Part shown: positions 9,801 to 17,800 of the stretch, piece after piece
Numbering within the stretch: the first letter of the stretch is position 1
How the letters are laid out: each line of letters opens with the position of its first letter
Assembly (NCBI RefSeq): GCF_022803015.1
Contig: NZ_JAFKON010000001.1
Span: 248,001-312,000, forward strand
Reading direction: 5' to 3'
DNA length: 64,000 nucleotides
From: Arthrobacter humicola
Lineage (GTDB): Bacteria > Actinomycetota > Actinomycetes > Actinomycetales > Micrococcaceae
Notes under the pieces: model-generated
Seen by the model: the letters and a program-made list of their open reading frames with translations, nothing else
What the model was told of the DNA's origin: nothing
Databases searched by the model: none
Made by a program: the position numbers and the translations under genes

Positions 9801-10312
9801 TGGAAGGTGAGCTGAAGGGGACCGTGACCGGGTCGATAGATCTGTCCCGGTACCGCGAGAAGGCCCGGATGTACCTCCAGGGCTTCCTGGACCACATGGC
9901 CATCCACCGCCTCCGCCGCGGGCTGCCACTGACCGAGACGGATCTCGGTGAACTTGAGCGAATGTTGATCGAGAGCGGCGCCGGTTCACCCGAGGAACTT
10001 GAAGCGGCCACTGTACAAGCCGAGGGTCTAGGCCTGTTTGTCAGGTCCCTGGTGGGCATGGACCGCCAGGCGGCATTGGATTCCTTGTCCGAGTTCGTGG
10101 GGGACAAGACCCTCAATGCCAACCAGCTGCACTTCGTCGACATGATCGTCCAGCAACTCACCGAGAACGGCGTCGTGGACGTGGGCGCGCTGTACGAATC
10201 GCCCTACAGCGACGCTGCCCCTGCCGGGCCGGAGAGCTTGTTCCCGGAAGCGGACGTGGATCTGTTGGCCGAGGCGCTGAACCGGGTACGGGTTTCGGCG
10301 ATGGTGGGGTAA
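6860..10312 (+). CDS. hsdR: Type I restriction-modification system, endonuclease/translocase subunit HsdR
   Basis: HsdR moves DNA with ATP and cuts it when the target is unmethylated. The 1150 residues show these parts in order. A DUF4145-like N-terminal helical domain (~20-135) comes first, then a coiled coil (~165-220). The nuclease domain has the E289-A-K291 signature. The superfamily 2 helicase follows, with K409 in 'ATGSGKT', the DEAH box at D505-H508 and 'LTATPQ'. A C-terminal helical region of the EcoEI type ends the protein. The ATG at 6860 is chosen as the first start in frame. A downstream AGAGGAG (around 6873) could instead serve a start some 10 codons in. It lies 91 bases after the Mrr gene, on the same strand and probably in the same operon. 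Confidence 0.95.
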   Translation: MEKINRGVALGDVNSNFAVLQAEWPEIAKEARLAELYARRDPRSSLLYARRSIEALLAWLYDADDSLALPYRGDLNALMSEPTFKRLAGETIVSKFHLIRRVANSAIHTNAVINVQHSEQTIRELFHVCIWLALRYSRDPVNRPDSTLAFNGEFLSPPPKPGVPAPAEKPRTADQTAKLAEELATKDAALAAQKQDNEQLHAQLAALRAEIARAKEENKKLPDSHDYSEAETRVYIDLYLGEAGWALDKPEYREFEVHHMPTHAGPTTGTGFVDYVLWGSDGRPLAVVEAKRSAKSPYEGQQQAKLYADALEAEKGQRPVIYYSNGYEHWIWDDASGYPPRPVQGFHTRDQLQLMVDRRTTRKPLATAPIDTEIAGRSYQQAAIRAVTDALETDKERKALLVMATGSGKTRTVVALSSLLMQANWAKRVLFLADRVALVDQAARAFKTNLPGSSPVLLGRDVEADSRIHVATYPTMMNLINERTDDGTVLKQRFGIGHYDLIIIDEAHRSVYQKYRAIFDYFDAYLLGLTATPQSEVDRNTYSLFDIEDHVPTFAYELTQAISDGYLVPPRTVSIPLKFPVEGIRYEELSDEEKEEWDSAEWDEDGEIPDAVDPAILNTWLFNSNTVDKALEVLMTRGHKVAGGDRLGKTIVFAKNQKHAEFIAERFNINYPQYGGTFAKIITHSVNYASTLIDAFARAEDSPHIAVSVDMLDTGIDVPEVVNLLFFKVVRSKTKFWQMVGRGTRLRPELYGPGADKQDFFIFDVCQNVEYFNAELPGSEGSLGQSLAHRSFAVRTQLLAEARTAGLDGDYVPALQTGLVGQVAGLPRENFLVRPQLEWVEKFSKPASWGSLGTQDLTDLQTKLAPLATLASAADTEEAKRFDLLMYQAQLASLTSAAAVEPYRKKIVEIASALQDQPNIPAIAAQMGLILSILEGEVWGQVSPQWLELIRVRLRVLVHLIEKKRRKVVYTNFEDTLGEIVEGELKGTVTGSIDLSRYREKARMYLQGFLDHMAIHRLRRGLPLTETDLGELERMLIESGAGSPEELEAATVQAEGLGLFVRSLVGMDRQAALDSLSEFVGDKTLNANQLHFVDMIVQQLTENGVVDVGALYESPYSDAAPAGPESLFPEADVDLLAEALNRVRVSAMVG

Positions 10313-10451
10313 ATGCGGTCGGTGGTTAGCCTGAGCTGTGCACGTTGACACGCTACATACGACGATCCGGTTGTTGGCCAGCTCGTCGGATCTCCACTGG
10401 TCCCAAGGACCTCAGAAGACCTGAGGAATAGCCGTCGGACTGCCTATGCGG

Positions 10452-11162
10452 CTAACCAGTCAAGACGGAGTCAATTAGGTCGATCTCTCCGTCCGAGAGC
10501 CCAACGAAACAGTCGGGCTCCACAAGTTGGAGATCGGAGATCTTTGGCTGGCTGGCTCGCATTTCCTTATGGACTTCGTTGGCCTAGAAGAAGAAGGCAT
10601 CATCGTCGACCCAGGCCAGCCGAATGGCTTCGGTCTGAGTCGCAAGGAAGCGCTCAACAGCGGGTTTTTTCCACGGGCGCTGGCTCCGGCCCCAGTCGAA
10701 GACTTCGCCCGGGTTCGGGTCGTAGAAGATTGGCAGCAGCGGCAGACCGACTTGATCGAGCCATTTTGTCCGCCAACCCCATGACGAGAGCCAGCGGACG
10801 TCTGCCCCGGACGAGACCCATCGGTTGACCGCCTCGATGATGGCTGGTCGGATAGTCACGTTGCCCGAGGCACGTGGTGGAATGGCAATCCGGTGGCTGA
10901 CTTCGTCGCAGGCGGGGGTGACTTTGCGGTGCTTCATGGGCACCACGACACCGTCAACGTCAAGGAGGAGGGGAGCAATGGCGCTTGGTTCCGTGAGGGC
11001 CGCTCGCGCTGATAGACGGCTCCTGCCTGACAGGTGAGCGGGTCGCAGCGACGGGTTCTGCTCGACGGCGCGGACCGAAAGTTGTATTCGCACTGGGGGT
11101 TGATCCTCACCCGCCGGCGGTGTCCGGCTCCTTCCTGACAACACCGGCGGCCCTGCTGTCAC
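10452..11162 (-). pseudogene. HAD-superfamily phosphatase-like gene interrupted by an in-frame amber codon
   Basis: The frame encodes a HAD fold of the type found in 'HAD domain in Swiss Army Knife RNA repair' proteins. Motif I is 'LLLDVDGVVVP', a later block reads 'WLSSWGWRTKW', and the acidic motif is 'LAWVDDD'. The frame meets a TAG at 10584-10586. It then continues in the same frame for 43 more codons with family-like sequence ('LQLVEPDCFVGLSDGE') to a second TAG at 10452. The simplest reading is a nonsense mutation that removes the C-terminal end. The N-terminal ~60 residues before motif I do not look like protein, and no good start lies close to motif I, so the 5' end may be eroded too. 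The gene lies between hsdR and insertion-sequence debris. Confidence 0.6.
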
Positions 11163-11604
11163 GAGGAAATAGGCTCAGCCGCCCCGTCGACACCGGACAT
11201 CTGCTTGTTTCCGGCGAGAATGACCAAGCCCCTAAAGAGCCCGCTTGGTCATGGACAGGAATTACGACGGGCCCACTGCGGTTCGAGCACTATGCGGAAA
11301 AGTAGCGATCAACACGGTGATGGAGGGGCGGCAAAATCATTCCTTGTCAAACGGTCCAGCCTATCCGGGAGTGGAACGTCACCGGCCGTTGGGATTAGTC
11401 CGCCTGGAGCGTCGCTTGCCGAGTTCCCATCCAATGATGTCTACAGCTCGCAGCGGAGTGATCGCTGGTCCCGGAGCTATAGCTGCAAGCTATTCCCAGA
11501 GATCGTGATGCTTGTCGAGATCGTGCTGAACTGCCGCAAGCCGGGCCAGACGGTGGTCGTGCTTACTGCGGCCTTTTTGGTCTTGACGGGCGCGTCCGCG
11601 GAAG
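11163..11604. other. Degenerate DNA between the HAD remnant and the IS481 remnant
   Basis: I see no gene with a plausible start, composition and product. The interval sits among broken genes and mobile elements and is probably the residue of past insertions and deletions. Confidence 0.35.
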
Positions 11605-12033
11605 GTGAAGCAGTGTTTGATCTTGGTTGACCACACCCACATCGGCTACGCCGAAGTCCTCCCCGACGAGAAGGGCGCCACAGCCGCAGGGTTCCTCACC
11701 CGCGCCGAAGCCTACTTCGCCGACCCCGGCATCGGCCGGATCGAACCCGTCATCACCGACAACGTCCTCGCCTACCGTAGGTCCGCCACGTTCGGCCAGG
11801 CCGTGGCCGACCTCGGCGCAGTCCAGCGCTTCATCAAGCCACACTGCCCTTGGACCAACGGCAAAGCAGAACGCTTCAACCGCACCCTGCAAACCGAATG
11901 GGCCTACCGGCAGGTCTGCACCAGCAGCAACCACCGTCAAGCCGCCCTTGCGCTTTGGCTCCAGCACTACAACACCGAACGAATCCACTCCGGCATCGGA
12001 ACCACAGCCGTCAACCGAGTGTCACCAACCTAA
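11605..12033 (+). pseudogene. IS481-family transposase, 5'-truncated remnant
   Basis: The 142 residues match only the second half of an IS481/IS3-type DDE transposase. The later part of the integrase core is present ('EVLPDEKGATAAGFL', then the second Asp in 'VITDN', then 'NGKAERFNRTLQTEW' with the Glu). It ends in the family's usual 'LQHYNTERIHSGIG'. The N-terminal helix-turn-helix region, about 180 residues in intact members, and the first catalytic Asp context are missing. The frame upstream is not related sequence, so the break point is near base 11620. The element's 3' end is probably close to 12050, shortly after the stop. It cannot encode an active transposase. Confidence 0.75.
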
Positions 12034-12083
12034 TGGCCCAGTACACCTGATATGTAAGGGTTCTTTGTCAAGAGGTCAAGGGT

Positions 12084-12117
12084 GAGCGGTCCAAGGCTGG
12101 GTTGTCTTGGACCGCTC
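12084..12117. terminator. Perfect 12-bp hairpin, terminator-like
   Basis: Arms GAGCGGTCCAAG (12084-12095) and CTTGGACCGCTC (12106-12117) pair perfectly around a 10-base loop. The plus-strand side is followed by TTCTTGT. It lies between the IS481 remnant and the IS110 transposase 3' side and could stop transcription entering or leaving the element. Confidence 0.55.
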
Positions 12118-12344
12118 TTCTTGTGTCCGTTCGCTGTCTGGTCGCGGTGACTGGCGCGGCATGATCGACGGCGCTGTCAGACTGATATGCGCGGGTTGGG
12201 TACCGCAGGACGAGGTGTTCGGCTGGAGGGGTGCCGCTGGTCTAGCGATGTCGGGCGTCACCGGTGTTTCGCCGGTTGCCCATAGGTGTTTCGCGGGTCT
12301 CCTCCACGCTGCCAAGCCGCCGGGATCGGTAGGAACGGCCACGT

Positions 12345-13451
12345 CTATTCATCGGTCCATGGGTGCTCCTGTTGGATGGGGGCTGCGAGGGACCAGCACC
12401 AGCCGGCCAATTCCCGGGCGACGGCGACGTTCGCGATAACCCGGCGTTTGTGCCTGACTTCGAACTGTTCCCATTTCCGGTGCAGACGGTGGTTGCCCTG
12501 GTGGCCGCGGACCCGGGAGGCCTCATCGGCTGCGTCCCAGCGGGAGCGCATCTCCTGGCTGACGTGGGTGTAGGGCCGGCGGTGGTGCCATGCGGCCTCG
12601 ACCAGCAGGCGGCGGGCGTGAGTGTTCCCGGTCTTGGTGATCGCACCCTGGGACCGGGAAGTACCGGAAAAATGTTCGGAGGGAACCAGCCCCAGATAGG
12701 CGCCGATAGTGGAGCCGGTGAAGCGGGTCCAATCACCGATCTCCACTGCCAGGCCAAACGCGGTGAGCACTGAGATTCCGCGCAAACACATCAGCGCATG
12801 GACCACCGGCGCATAGCGGTCGGTTGCGGCGAGGGCCGTGATCTTCGCGTCCAAACGGTTTCTGCGCTCCAGCGTCAGTTCGGCCGCTTCAAGGCTGGAT
12901 TCGTAGGCGGCCTGCAGGGCAGGATCATCGAACCCTTGCCGGTGCAGCCAAGTGTGGTGGGCATTGGTCCAGGCCTGTCCGCCCGAGTAGACCAGGCCGT
13001 GGCGCAGCAGGAGCTTCGAGATCCGATGCCTGGCCCGCATCAGATCCGCGCGGACGTCCTCGCGGGCACGCACCAGATCCCGGGCAGCCTCATCCGCCAG
13101 GCTTGGGACCCGAACCGGGGCTATCTGCCCCAGCAGGGCCAACCGGGCCAGATGCTCGGCATCCCGGGCATCGGTCTTGACCCGGTCTCCGGACGGCCGT
13201 TGAAGCTTCGACGGCGCCGCGACCACGCACTCAATCCCCGAAGCGGCCAGGCACCGGGCCAGACCGAATCCTGTCGGACCTGCCTCATACACAACCAGGG
13301 CCGGACCCGGCAGCGCGGCGCCCCATTCGGTGATCCCGGCATCGTTGGCGGCGAGGCTCTGGCGCAGGATCTCGCCGGTTTCGTGGTCAATCGCGCAGCC
13401 CTTCACGCGGCGCGCATGCACATCCAAACCGATGTAAGTACGCTTATTCAT
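12345..13451 (-). CDS. IS110-family transposase (DEDD recombinase)
   Basis: 368 residues, full length for the family. The N-terminal RuvC-like DEDD domain has D10 in 'YIGLDVH', the Glu of 'VVYEAGPTG' and the paired Asp of 'KTDARDAEHLARL'. The C-terminal Transposase_20 domain has 'LRGISVLTAFGLAVEIGDW' and 'ITKTGNTHARRLLVEAAW', including the Ser-containing loop ('GTSRSQG') that acts as nucleophile in this family. The ATG at 13451 is chosen because GGAGG lies eight bases upstream. IS110 recombinases are guided by a bridge RNA made from the element's non-coding end, and a structured candidate lies directly upstream. The reading frame is intact, so the element may still be active. Confidence 0.9.
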   Translation of the reverse strand: MNKRTYIGLDVHARRVKGCAIDHETGEILRQSLAANDAGITEWGAALPGPALVVYEAGPTGFGLARCLAASGIECVVAAPSKLQRPSGDRVKTDARDAEHLARLALLGQIAPVRVPSLADEAARDLVRAREDVRADLMRARHRISKLLLRHGLVYSGGQAWTNAHHTWLHRQGFDDPALQAAYESSLEAAELTLERRNRLDAKITALAATDRYAPVVHALMCLRGISVLTAFGLAVEIGDWTRFTGSTIGAYLGLVPSEHFSGTSRSQGAITKTGNTHARRLLVEAAWHHRRPYTHVSQEMRSRWDAADEASRVRGHQGNHRLHRKWEQFEVRHKRRVIANVAVARELAGWCWSLAAPIQQEHPWTDE

Positions 13452-13600
13452 GACTGGAACCTCCAGACGTTCAAATGTGGCTCTACCAGTCCACACCCCG
13501 CACCAGATTGCGGAACAGGCCGTGGACGGGCAATCCACGAATCTCTTTGAACCCGGGGTTCCAGTCCTACGTCAGGCGAGCACCACAGTTCATATCGTCT
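13452..13600 (-). ncRNA. Candidate IS110 bridge RNA in the transposase leader
   Basis: The leader on the transposase strand is bounded by a perfect 10-bp inverted repeat (GACTGGAACC at 13452-13461, GGTTCCAGTC at 13557-13566). It encloses two further perfect hairpins: CGTGGA/TCCACG (13521-13526 with 13534-13539) and CCGCA/TGCGG (13498-13502 with 13509-13513). IS110-group elements such as IS621 encode a structured bispecific guide RNA at this position. The call is by position and fold only; the target- and donor-binding loops were not assigned. Confidence 0.4.
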
Positions 13601-13979
13601 AGACATCGGGCATTCCGTAGCTTCACTGTGCTTACTCCAGGAGCCGGACAGGCTGTCTACCGGAAAAATAAACTGAAATTTCTAGCATGCCTGCCAGGTC
13701 GGATGCGCGCCACGCAGTCGGCTGTTGTCCGCTGCACCGGGCGGGAGGACGCACCCTCCTACTGTTGGCTGTAGCCCCCGCCCCACAATACTTGTTGAGT
13801 CCACTTGTTTGGAAACCCCACACCGTCTTTTGGACTCATATCGGGAATTTCTGGAAACGATTGTATCTTCGTCCTCAAAACCGGGGGCAGTCCCGAATTC
13901 CAATCTCCATCCTTAGCGAAAAGATAGATAACCGGCGGCAATGACCCGGAACTCGGTGTAGCTTTCCTTATAAGCGTAC
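13601..13979. other. Non-coding stretch between the IS110 element and the hydrolase gene
   Basis: About 380 bases with no supported gene. It probably contains the right flank of the IS110 element and the insertion point. The hydrolase gene to the right ends into it, but I see no strong terminator hairpin. Confidence 0.4.
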
Positions 13980-14801
13980 TTAGACGTAGTCCGCGAGAAC
14001 ACAACCCACCTCGGGCGCCTTCAGGTAGGCGGATGCCTGATGACAGTAGCGCATCTCTATATCTATCGATACGTCCCTTTCAACACCTGAGTAAACAGAC
14101 ATAAGCTTCCCAACGGCTGCGACGACATCACCAGGGTGATAGACGTTTAACCATCTCTTGACCCCGGCTGGTTTGGTCAGATCGGATGCCGGACCCGGAG
14201 TCAATCGAGGGATGAAAAGACCCGGGATGCCTAGGGGCGAACCAATGGTAAGAAGCAGCTCTATCTCGGACTTCGGGCTGGCGTGCAGCGCTTCGTACGC
14301 TACAACTGAGCCAAGGGAATGTGCTATCAAAACGCGCGGCCTAAGCTGCGAAATTTCGTTTATGAGCACGGCCTGAATCTTTTGTCGAAGGCTGGCCGCC
14401 CGCAAATATTGGCTCACTTGCGACGCTGCCGATCGCATCATGCCTTCAATAACCCACGGAGGAACTCTGTGCAAACGGGAAGCTATTGCATCCGCCGCCT
14501 GTCCAATCCACGCCTCGACTCGGCCTTGAGGAGTTGCATCAAGAGGCGAGCTGCGAAGCCAGCTTGCGAGCAGTTCACTTTCATCTTCAGAGAGTGGGGC
14601 GTTAAGTCCCTGGGCTGCTAACCGCTCGGAAAAGAGATGGGCGTAATAGACGACTGGAACACTCAACTCACCGTGCTCGAGTCCATGCGCTTCTAAGCCC
14701 GTCCCAATGGCTTTCGACCACTCCTGTCCTAGCGCATTGGGGGTTGAGGACTGCTGATTGATTCCGTGTATACCGAGGACCGGGCTTTTTTGGGGCGTCA
14801 A
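13980..14801 (-). CDS. Alpha/beta-hydrolase (lipase-like) coupled to the caspase-STAND gene
   Basis: 273 residues with a serine-hydrolase layout. The first strand is 'VLGIHGINQQ' with an HG oxyanion motif (H12-G13). The nucleophile S162 is in 'LIAHSLGSVVAYEAL', the likely acid is D225 in 'VYHPGDVVAA', and the likely base is H254 in 'RYCHQASAY'. This resembles PGAP1-like or lipase-class hydrolases. There is no signal peptide, so it should act in the cytosol. The start is TTG, overlapping the TGA of the upstream caspase gene as TTGA, so the two are translated together. The tight coupling suggests a partner or effector, for example a membrane-lipid hydrolase released on activation; that role is inference. 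It could instead be an esterase acting on another substrate. Confidence 0.8.
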   Translation of the reverse strand: MTPQKSPVLGIHGINQQSSTPNALGQEWSKAIGTGLEAHGLEHGELSVPVVYYAHLFSERLAAQGLNAPLSEDESELLASWLRSSPLDATPQGRVEAWIGQAADAIASRLHRVPPWVIEGMMRSAASQVSQYLRAASLRQKIQAVLINEISQLRPRVLIAHSLGSVVAYEALHASPKSEIELLLTIGSPLGIPGLFIPRLTPGPASDLTKPAGVKRWLNVYHPGDVVAAVGKLMSVYSGVERDVSIDIEMRYCHQASAYLKAPEVGCVLADYV

Positions 14802-17800
14802 CTAACTCTCAATTCCATCGTGAGCGGCCCGTTGCCGTCGAGAAGTACAACGGTATTAGCATCCATGCTTATATCCGCTGCCGCGCACGGTACGAACGTC
14901 GCAGTCTTATCGAGGATCGTGCGAAGATATTCGTCCAGCAGGGCGATTACCCCGTCGGCGAAGACGCACACAACGGATGTACCACCAAGCATTCCTATCG
15001 ACACAACTCGATGCTCGGAAAAGCGTGCGCTCAGGCTCTCAGCTTCTAAATCAGAAGCGCCGATCCTGTGTATGAAACCCCCGTCATCCCCTAACCAAAT
15101 GCGCGGCTTGGATTGGTCAACGTAGATACTGGTGATCTCGTTGCCGGACTCGGTCCGCCATAGCAGGCGGTTCTCCTTCGTTTCTCGGAACCAGGCCCAA
15201 AGTTCACCGCCGTCAGATGTGTAGAGACACCTGTCTTCACCCATCCACGCCAGTGGACGATTTGTCGCATCAGCAGCTTGTTCGGCCACCCAGGAAAAGC
15301 TCCCGTCGGTTTCCCAAACGCCCACCTTGGTCCGACTACCCACGACAAGCAGATCCCCACTTCCAGCGATGCCCGTGATGGCATCCCTTACGTTGAGATC
15401 AGCTGAAGGCTCCCACGCGTCACCCGAAAATCTCGATATGGTTCCCTCAACTCTGGACCACCAAATTAACCTTCCGTCGTGGTCGCCAGTTACCCAGTGG
15501 TTACCTTTAGGAGAGGCCGCTGTAAACTTCCCCCCATACCGTTGTCTGCTCCAAAAATCAGTGGGTGGCACTTTCGTGTCGGAACGATGAGCCACAGTTT
15601 TGGACGGGACAGCACAAGAATTGAACCAATATGTGGATATTTGCTGGCCGGTCCCAAGCTTGTAACAGCTTCCGCCGCGAGACCCGCCCACTACGAGGAC
15701 TCTTCGCGTTCTGTCGTTCAACACCACCGATAATCCAGGTTCACCCATAGCGGCGATCAGCGTCTCTGATGATTCGCCAGGATAAAGATCAAGAAACAAA
15801 CGGTTCTTATCTTCATCATGGGCCTCTATGGTTATCCCGTTGCTCTGAACTTCTAAATAGCGTACGGAGCTTACTAGGTCCATGATAGGGTCTCCCACCA
15901 TAACCAAGTTATTGAGGTCCCAGCGGCGTATTGAACCATCTGCCGATCCCGAAACTAGCATTCGTTCGTCGGGCGTCAGCGCGAGGGTCGTCACCGTGCT
16001 GACGCTGCCGTTCAGCACTCCCTTTCGTTTCCAGTCGGAACGCAAATCCCAGCGTTGGATGGATCGGTCTGTTGCCGCAACGAAGACGTTCCGATTTATT
16101 TTAGATGCCGTAAGCGCAGTTAGTCCCACATCGTTAAGGAGCAGCTGTTCATGGACGAGCTCACGGGTATCAACCCTCCAAAGCCTCATCCAACCCTCGA
16201 TGTCGGTGGTGACAATCAAGTGTTCTTGGTCCAGGGGAACAATGCCGGTGATTCTCTTTCGATGCAGATGGGGGAAATCCTGCACTACATTGTGGACCCA
16301 ATCCCAAATCGCGAGCCGCCCATCGTATCCACCGATAGCGACGGAACCTATTGACTCGAGTACGCCCAAACTCATGATGCTACTGGGGAGTACCGGAGGC
16401 CGACCCTCCACGCTCTTATCCTCGGTTTCGACGACGAGTTGGCCGCGTATGTCTCCTGTGAATTTCAGCGTGCGGTCGCTGTTGAATGCCGTCACGCTGG
16501 CATTGGTAGAAAGCACGGTCACTGGAAACTTTTCTGTCGTTGCAGGTCGTATCGCAAGCGGTTCCATACCCCAGGCAGGCCAGTAAGCTAGCTCATCCTG
16601 AGCCAAAAACAGGTCGTCGTTCAGTTTATCTGCGGCCTCATCCGAGGCCTTGGCATTCTGTATCGCAACCAGCAGGGCCACTTCGGAAGGCGTCATCTCA
16701 TCTGATAATGGAGCCCTCCGGTAGAGCTCCCAGCTTCCGTACTGACTACTGTGTCTCGGCGGTGGATAGCGTCTGGCAACGGAGGGGGTCGCCCACATCA
16801 TGAATTCGGCGCTCGACCAGATGTCCGCGAGGGCCCGACTCTGATTTCCAATTCGCGTGTCGGCAAGGGCATCCACATCAGCCGCATGCTCCACTGCGTG
16901 ACGGCGTAGGTACGGCTCCGCGCCGCTCCAGTCGTAGGAATGCGGCTCTGCTTGAAGCAGGACGCTCAAGGAGACCTCGCGGTGAGCTCCGCTACTCTTG
17001 AGTGCATCCGTGACTTCTTGATGAAACAGGCGGTAAAGAACACTTCCGTCTGCATCCGCGCTCGTCCTGAGATAAAACGAAAGCTCGTCACTCAGGATGT
17101 CTTTGCATCTAGCGATGGAAAGGTCGACTTGGCCCTGAGCAGAGGCAAGTCTGCGAATGATCTCCAACGGAGCCCCACTACCTTTAGCTACGGCAACGGC
17201 TGAAAGCACTGCCTGGAGTTCCTCACTGGCCGGCCGGCGTTCTATATCAAATTGCAGCAACTCGGTGATGTCTTGGGGCGCCGTAGCCGCCAGATCAAGA
17301 AGCGCCTGCGAGATTTGGGGATGACGGAAGCTCGACATAACTGATGCGATGAAAAGAGACACAGCCAGAAATGAGCCTAGCTTGGGCGCCTCTGAGGCTC
17401 CACGTGAAGGAGCAAGGCGGGCAGCTAAGGCTGTAGAAAACGTCGCGATTTGGGAAGCGCTCCACTGCACCCCGCCGGCCCACAAACGCCTCTCGGCAAA
17501 TCCCTGCAGCTCGGCGCGTAGCCTGTCATCGGGCACCCTGTCGAGATCAATGACCGTATGTGGCATTGTCAGTCGCTGGGCGAGACGAACGCCTCCTACC
17601 CATCGTCGAGCTCCAACAATGACAAATGCAACTGGTTTCCCGTCGCTGCGCACTGAAGTAGTCAACGGCACCAAGAGGGAGTCCACGATGTCGCTGTGGC
17701 TGGGCCGGCCGTTCGCGGACAATCCACCAATTCTCGCCTCATCTAACGCATCGATGATTAGCAGCGGTGGGACGACGAGCTGCGCAAGTTCTTGGATGAG

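Larger units (their letters stand above)
12062..13640 (-). mobile_element. IS110-family insertion sequence (ends approximate)
   Basis: One transposase gene (12345-13451) is flanked by ~280 bases of non-coding DNA on its 3' side and ~190 bases on its 5' side. IS110 elements lack long terminal inverted repeats, so the exact ends cannot be fixed from one copy. The coordinates are estimates from where the non-coding flanks stop showing element-like structure. The element abuts the IS481 remnant on the left, and featureless DNA before the alpha/beta-hydrolase gene on the right. Confidence 0.5.

Noticed and set aside
11605..12033. A functional IS481 transposase
   Set aside because: The helix-turn-helix half and first catalytic region are missing, so it can only be a remnant.
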